Source: a virus. Taken from it: a stretch of 24,266 nt of DNA. The notes beneath the pieces are model-generated. The model was not told where the DNA came from. It saw only the letters and a list, made by a program, of their open reading frames with translations, and did not search any database. Made by a program: the position numbers and the translations under genes. Positions 20,647 to 24,266 of the stretch are shown in pieces (positions within the stretch are counted from its first letter, which is position 1; each line of letters opens with the position of its first letter). The stretch is taken from IMG/VR virus record IMGVR_UViG_3300037541_000074, positions 1 to 24,266 of that record. One strand, 5' to 3'.

Positions 20647-21884
20647 TATTCAACCTTTCCCGTCTTGGGATTGAACCTTCTAACCCCGCCAGTAGGAGCC
20701 GTTGGTACGGGCGCGACATTCATTGGCCCTAATTCATAGAACGGCACTAGGTCACGCACCTCTGGGCTTCCACTCCTGCGAAGAACATCTAATTGACGGT
20801 TGTGCGATGCAATACGGTAGTTAGCTGTTTTTTCCATTGCCGTAAGCAACGACTGAACCTCTGGCGCAGTAAATTGGTCTAGGCGACCACCGGCGGCGCG
20901 TTGAATTAGCACGCGTTCGTTTTCTGTGATTGCGCCTTGTCCGCGCATTGCTGCGGCGGCAGACAACTCGAACTTTGCCAAACCTTGCATTGCAACTGCG
21001 GTACGGTCTAACAACTCTTTAGTGTCTTTGCCGGTAATTCCTAGTGATGAGGCAATCTGAGCCACGGCACGAGGCGCGGCACTTAACGGGCCAGCAAACA
21101 CGCCCTCTGCTAGGATGGGGCGAAGTTCATTGATGTTTTGTATAGTGCTTTGGGCTTCTTGGGCTTGCGTCAATGACGAATCAAGACGCTCTGCGCCTTT
21201 AGCGCCCAAGACTTCTGCCATCTTCTTGTCGCCAGGAAGCGTGATAGTAGTAGATGGTGCGCCAGCTTTTTTCTGTTCTGTAATGAAGTCTTGGAACGTG
21301 CCCTTAAATCCTTGGCCTACGGCAAACTGATACTCTCGAATTGATGTTGGCTGGTCTGCCGCTTTTGGTTGAGTTAGCTCTAAATATTTTTCTGGCGCAA
21401 ACTCAGCAATTGCCGACAACAATCGGTCACGGTCAACCGAAATCCCAGACTTGGGGGCTTGTGCAATAACCTCTTGCATAGACATTCCTTCAAGCGCTTC
21501 TGGCTCAATGTTGGTCTGTTGGCGCAAAACATCCTGAACAGTAGGCTGACGGGTGATTGCGCCTTGTGCAGCCGTACGGAACGCTTGTTGGCGCTGTTGC
21601 TGTTCCATGACCTGCTTTAATTGTGTTGCGCGTAAAGTGTCTTGTAGAGTCTTGTCAAATGACTGTTGGTAAGCACTAACTGCTGGGATACCAGAAGCCG
21701 CCAAGATTTGTCCTAACCCTGGCTGACCCTGCCCCGGCTGGCCTTGAGAGCGTAGAAGCGCATTTAACCCAAAGTTTAGGAGTGCGGCGTTTTGGGCGCG
21801 CTGTTCGGCTTGGGCTTGCGCTTGCGAGCCAAGTAAGCCGCCGATGGTTAAATCACCACCTAAGATTTCATTTAGTGTCGCCAT
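20646..21884 (-). CDS. Internal virion protein (412 aa)
   Basis: Starts MATLNEILGGDLTIGGLLGS, a Gln-rich middle (MEQQQRQQAF), later helical segment ATAMRGQ-like, and ends GGVRRFNPKTGKVE, a terminal tag that recurs in phage structural proteins. No catalytic domain recognised. Inferred virion role from its place in the run of structural genes. Confidence 0.55.
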   Translation of the reverse strand: MATLNEILGGDLTIGGLLGSQAQAQAEQRAQNAALLNFGLNALLRSQGQPGQGQPGLGQILAASGIPAVSAYQQSFDKTLQDTLRATQLKQVMEQQQRQQAFRTAAQGAITRQPTVQDVLRQQTNIEPEALEGMSMQEVIAQAPKSGISVDRDRLLSAIAEFAPEKYLELTQPKAADQPTSIREYQFAVGQGFKGTFQDFITEQKKAGAPSTTITLPGDKKMAEVLGAKGAERLDSSLTQAQEAQSTIQNINELRPILAEGVFAGPLSAAPRAVAQIASSLGITGKDTKELLDRTAVAMQGLAKFELSAAAAMRGQGAITENERVLIQRAAGGRLDQFTAPEVQSLLTAMEKTANYRIASHNRQLDVLRRSGSPEVRDLVPFYELGPMNVAPVPTAPTGGVRRFNPKTGKVE

Positions 21885-21893
21885 GTGTAATTC

Positions 21894-22796
21894 CTATGCG
21901 AGTAAACCGCCCGACACAATCGGGGCTACGTTTGGAGTGCGTGCTTTTCCGGCGTTAATCAGACGCAGGAGTTCTTCATAACTTGTTGCGCCAGGTGCTT
22001 GTTGTTGCGTTAAATCTGGCATTTTCATCTGCTGTGGGATTTGTGGTTGGCCAAATACGTTTTGACCTAACCTAGCCACATTCATTGCGTCTTTAAGGGT
22101 AAATGTGGTGCTTTGCGCTACACCGCTTGGGAAGATGTTCATGCCAGTTGCAGACTGCGCTAGGTTTTGGGAGATAACCCCAGGTGTAAATCCCTGTGCG
22201 GCAAGCTGCGCGGCATCTGCGGCGATAAAAGATTCTACACCAGCGCCTTGCAAGACCTGAGCAATTTGTGCCTCAGACAATCCTTGGGCGGCTAGTTGTG
22301 CTGCATCCTGTCCTACAAACGCGGCATCTGCGCCCAGAGTCCCAGTAGCCGTACCACCCTGTGATAGGAGAGAACCGCCGTAACCTAATGCCGCACCTGC
22401 TAGTGCGCCTTTAATTGGGTTTTGTCCTGCTAAAGCAGCTCCGCCCGCACCAAGCAGACTTCCACCAAGTGCAGTCGCCCCAGCCCCAGCCAACGCCCCG
22501 CCGGTCAATGCGCCACCAATGCTAGTAGCAAAACCAAGCGGGTTAAAGGCAGCAACCGCTGAACCCCAACCTCCAGGAATGTTCTCGCTTACGAAGTCGT
22601 CTAACTCAGAACCAACGTCTTTAACGCCTTCCCAAGCATCGCTAACAACACCGCCAACAAAATCAGCGACATCGCCTAGGGCATCACCAACATCCTCGAC
22701 AAGACTTTCAACGCCACCCTCTAATGTCATTCCAAAACGCCCGTTGCGTGGCTGGAACGCCCGCATAGGCAACATAGAAAAATGGTCGTGTCTCAT
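21894..22796 (-). CDS. Virion protein, Gly/Ala-rich (300 aa)
   Basis: N-terminus MRHDHFSMLPMRAFQPRNGR; acidic helix, a long Gly/Ala-rich membrane-like core (about 80-140), then repeats DAAQLAAQGLSEAQIAQ and DAAQLAAQGFTPG. The hydrophobic core could insert in or cross a membrane during DNA entry. ATGA overlap with the gene before it. Role inferred from context. Confidence 0.55.
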   Translation of the reverse strand: MRHDHFSMLPMRAFQPRNGRFGMTLEGGVESLVEDVGDALGDVADFVGGVVSDAWEGVKDVGSELDDFVSENIPGGWGSAVAAFNPLGFATSIGGALTGGALAGAGATALGGSLLGAGGAALAGQNPIKGALAGAALGYGGSLLSQGGTATGTLGADAAFVGQDAAQLAAQGLSEAQIAQVLQGAGVESFIAADAAQLAAQGFTPGVISQNLAQSATGMNIFPSGVAQSTTFTLKDAMNVARLGQNVFGQPQIPQQMKMPDLTQQQAPGATSYEELLRLINAGKARTPNVAPIVSGGLLA

Positions 22797-23158
22797 ATTA
22801 ACGCCATCCAGTTGTAGTTTGCGCGGTCTGAGGCTTGTACCTCAACACCTAACCGGCGAAGCAAGTCAATGATTTGTGTGTTATCTGCCCTGCCGTAAAC
22901 AGCGCGCAAGTCAGAATTTCTAATCTGCTGTACGAAATACACCAAGGAACGAGCAAGCGTTACTGGCTCGTCTTGTGTAAACAGGTGCAACTCCACATCG
23001 TTTGCGTCTAGTTTTCTCAAAAACAACACGCTGTTGTTCTTCCTAAACATGATTCCGTCTTTGAGTTTTACTAGGGCCGCCATCGTTCTAATGGCTTTTG
23101 CACCATCTGCGCCACGCTGTTCTGCGTCGGCTTGGATGATTTCTTGCGTTGTCATCAT
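22793..23158 (-). CDS. Conserved phage protein, 121 aa, GNAT-like layout possible
   Basis: Compact alpha/beta protein: IMFRKNNSVLFLRKLDANDV, VELHLFTQDEPVTLARSLVY, RNSDLRAVYGRADNTQIIDL, LRRLGVEVQASDRANYNWMA. The strand-helix order resembles a small acetyltransferase fold, without the classic acetyl-CoA loop. It recurs in structural modules, so it may be a virion component. Starts at M1 or M2. Confidence 0.5.
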   Translation of the reverse strand: MMTTQEIIQADAEQRGADGAKAIRTMAALVKLKDGIMFRKNNSVLFLRKLDANDVELHLFTQDEPVTLARSLVYFVQQIRNSDLRAVYGRADNTQIIDLLRRLGVEVQASDRANYNWMALI

Positions 23159-24135
23159 AGGAAGTATCCTAAGAGTCCACCCACTCCAGCACCTAATGCT
23201 TGATTGGAGACGCCGCTAAACAAAGGTGTTGACCCTAAGAACCCGCCGCCCAAGTACCCAAGAGAAGCGCCACCAACGGCTTGTCCAAGCCTGTTGCTAG
23301 AGGCTGCCTGTTGTTGCTGTGGGTAGATACTTGATGCCATCGGTGTTCCGTAAATGCTTGACAGGTACGATTGAAGTTGCGAGTAGGGGAGTTGCTGTTG
23401 GTATTGGAACCGCTGAATCTGCTCTTGCAGGGGTTGAGCAGCAATGGCTTCTTGCGCTGCACCAACTTGCGCCAAGGTCTGCGATGGCAGAAGGCTTGCT
23501 TGGAAGAACCCTGGTGCGGACTGTGCTAATTGTGCCTGTGCCAACTGCGCCTGCAACTGGTTCTGGCGCTCTCTTGCGTAGTCCTGTGCCACGATTCCCG
23601 TGGTCACATCGCCCAATGCCCTGCCATAAGCCTCAGAAGCCCCGCCAAGGGCACGTTCCATTGCGCCTGACCCGTAGCGTCCAGCGCGGGAATAAAGGCT
23701 TGCAACGCCCGGCAATACCTGCTCCCCGAACTGCTGTGTTAGGGGGCGGGTAGCCGCCTCAATCATCTGTTGTTGGTATGGCGAGCCTGTAAGGAACCCA
23801 CCGGCAGCCGTTTGTCCGACCTGTCCCAAGGATTGCAGATAGGCTTGTTGGGCTTGACCTAGTAATTGTTGCCCCGCACCAGCCGCCGCCTCTTGTTGGG
23901 ATAACGCCTGTTGGGTTTGGGTGGACGGGGAAACGTACATCTGCCCCTGATACATTTGCGGCTGCGCCCCGAAGAACAGTTGTTCTGCCCTCTGCAAACC
24001 TTTGGTGAGGTAAGGAACAAGTGCGGGGTCAATTTTTGAGCCAGCCGCTACTCCTGTCTGTGGGAGGATAGCGGGCAAAGCACCCATGCCGGGTGCGGTA
24101 TCTGGAACTACGTTGCCGAAAGCGTCAACTGCCAT
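23155..24135 (-). CDS. Gln/Ala-rich internal virion protein (326 aa)
   Basis: Starts MAVDAFGNVVPDTAPGMGAL; Gln-rich repeats such as QAQLAQAQLAQ (near 190) and long helices, with a Gly-rich hydrophobic end (QALGAGVGGLLGYFL). AGGTGA site before the ATG. Resembles core or portal-associated proteins of podoviruses by composition only. Confidence 0.55.
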   Translation of the reverse strand: MAVDAFGNVVPDTAPGMGALPAILPQTGVAAGSKIDPALVPYLTKGLQRAEQLFFGAQPQMYQGQMYVSPSTQTQQALSQQEAAAGAGQQLLGQAQQAYLQSLGQVGQTAAGGFLTGSPYQQQMIEAATRPLTQQFGEQVLPGVASLYSRAGRYGSGAMERALGGASEAYGRALGDVTTGIVAQDYARERQNQLQAQLAQAQLAQSAPGFFQASLLPSQTLAQVGAAQEAIAAQPLQEQIQRFQYQQQLPYSQLQSYLSSIYGTPMASSIYPQQQQAASSNRLGQAVGGASLGYLGGGFLGSTPLFSGVSNQALGAGVGGLLGYFL

Positions 24136-24155
24136 AGTGTCACCTATTATAAAGA

Positions 24156-24266
24156 TTATCCAACCAAAATGTAAGCATAAGTCTTGTCTGCCGTAGAGTT
24201 GGCATAGTGGCTTATGGTTGCCTGTCCCTGCTGTTGGGCAGAGACGTAAATGTTTGAGTACGACGC
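24156..24266 (-). CDS. Structural protein, only C-terminal 36 aa in window
   Basis: Open frame runs in from the right edge to a TAA at 24156-24158: beta-rich tail SNIYVSAQQQGQATISHYAN and TADKTYAYILVG. N-terminus beyond the window. Probably a late virion gene in the same leftward operon; no family can be named from this fragment. Confidence 0.6.
   Translation of the reverse strand, partial: ASYSNIYVSAQQQGQATISHYANSTADKTYAYILVG

Noticed and set aside
1-24266. Prophage attachment sites or integrase
   Set aside because: No integrase, no repressor-like lysogeny pair and no tRNA-flanked att duplication are visible in this window.

Overview
The window is part of a tailed double-stranded DNA bacteriophage genome, with no bacterial genes. 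Evidence: a terminase-small-like protein, LamG tail fibre, holin and endolysin, NinB, a YqaJ-type exonuclease, a Sak3-type annealing protein, two HNH homing endonucleases and a long run of large virion proteins. Genes are packed tightly, many joined by ATGA or TAATG overlaps. The gene content (GH24 endolysin, an SSB-type DDIPF tail, an HslV-like protein) suggests a Gram-negative, probably proteobacterial, host. The host genus cannot be fixed from sequence alone. No integrase, repressor, DNA polymerase, RNA polymerase or tRNA gene is visible.

Layout. (A) 1-3658, leftward: a chain of small basic and Cys-rich proteins, two tandem SAM methyltransferases, a virion-like protein with a ParB-like domain, and the start of a terminase-small-like gene cut by the left edge. 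(B) 3676-3707: an intrinsic terminator reading leftward. (C) 3743-5706, leftward: an early operon with a Sak3 annealing protein, winged-helix and zinc-ribbon regulators, and several microproteins. (D) 5707-5827: a divergent control region with a 7-bp inverted repeat and related half-sites. (E) 5828-12489, rightward: an early/middle operon with two nuclease-like proteins separated by a 410-nt non-coding region rich in RNA-like hairpins, a replication protein, a PP-loop (PAPS-reductase-like) protein, NinB, an HNH homing endonuclease, a Ref-like nuclease, a glycosyltransferase, an antiterminator-like protein, an exonuclease, small membrane proteins, a DUF736-like protein ending in DDIPF, and an AP2-HNH endonuclease. 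(F) 24266-12446, leftward late genes: internal virion proteins, repeat-rich fibre, LamG fibre, an HslV-like hydrolase, a metallophosphoesterase, then membrane protein, holin and endolysin.

How it fits together: the exonuclease, Sak3, NinB and Ref-like proteins form a recombination-based replication and repair set, probably relying on host polymerases. The antiterminator-like protein may control late transcription. The lysis genes end the late operon and meet the rightward operon tail to tail with a 44-nt overlap. The strongest candidate for something undescribed is the structured non-coding region at about 6157-6510: a plausible sigma70 promoter, a 24-bp near-perfect hairpin with a U-tract, then a second chain of hairpins.
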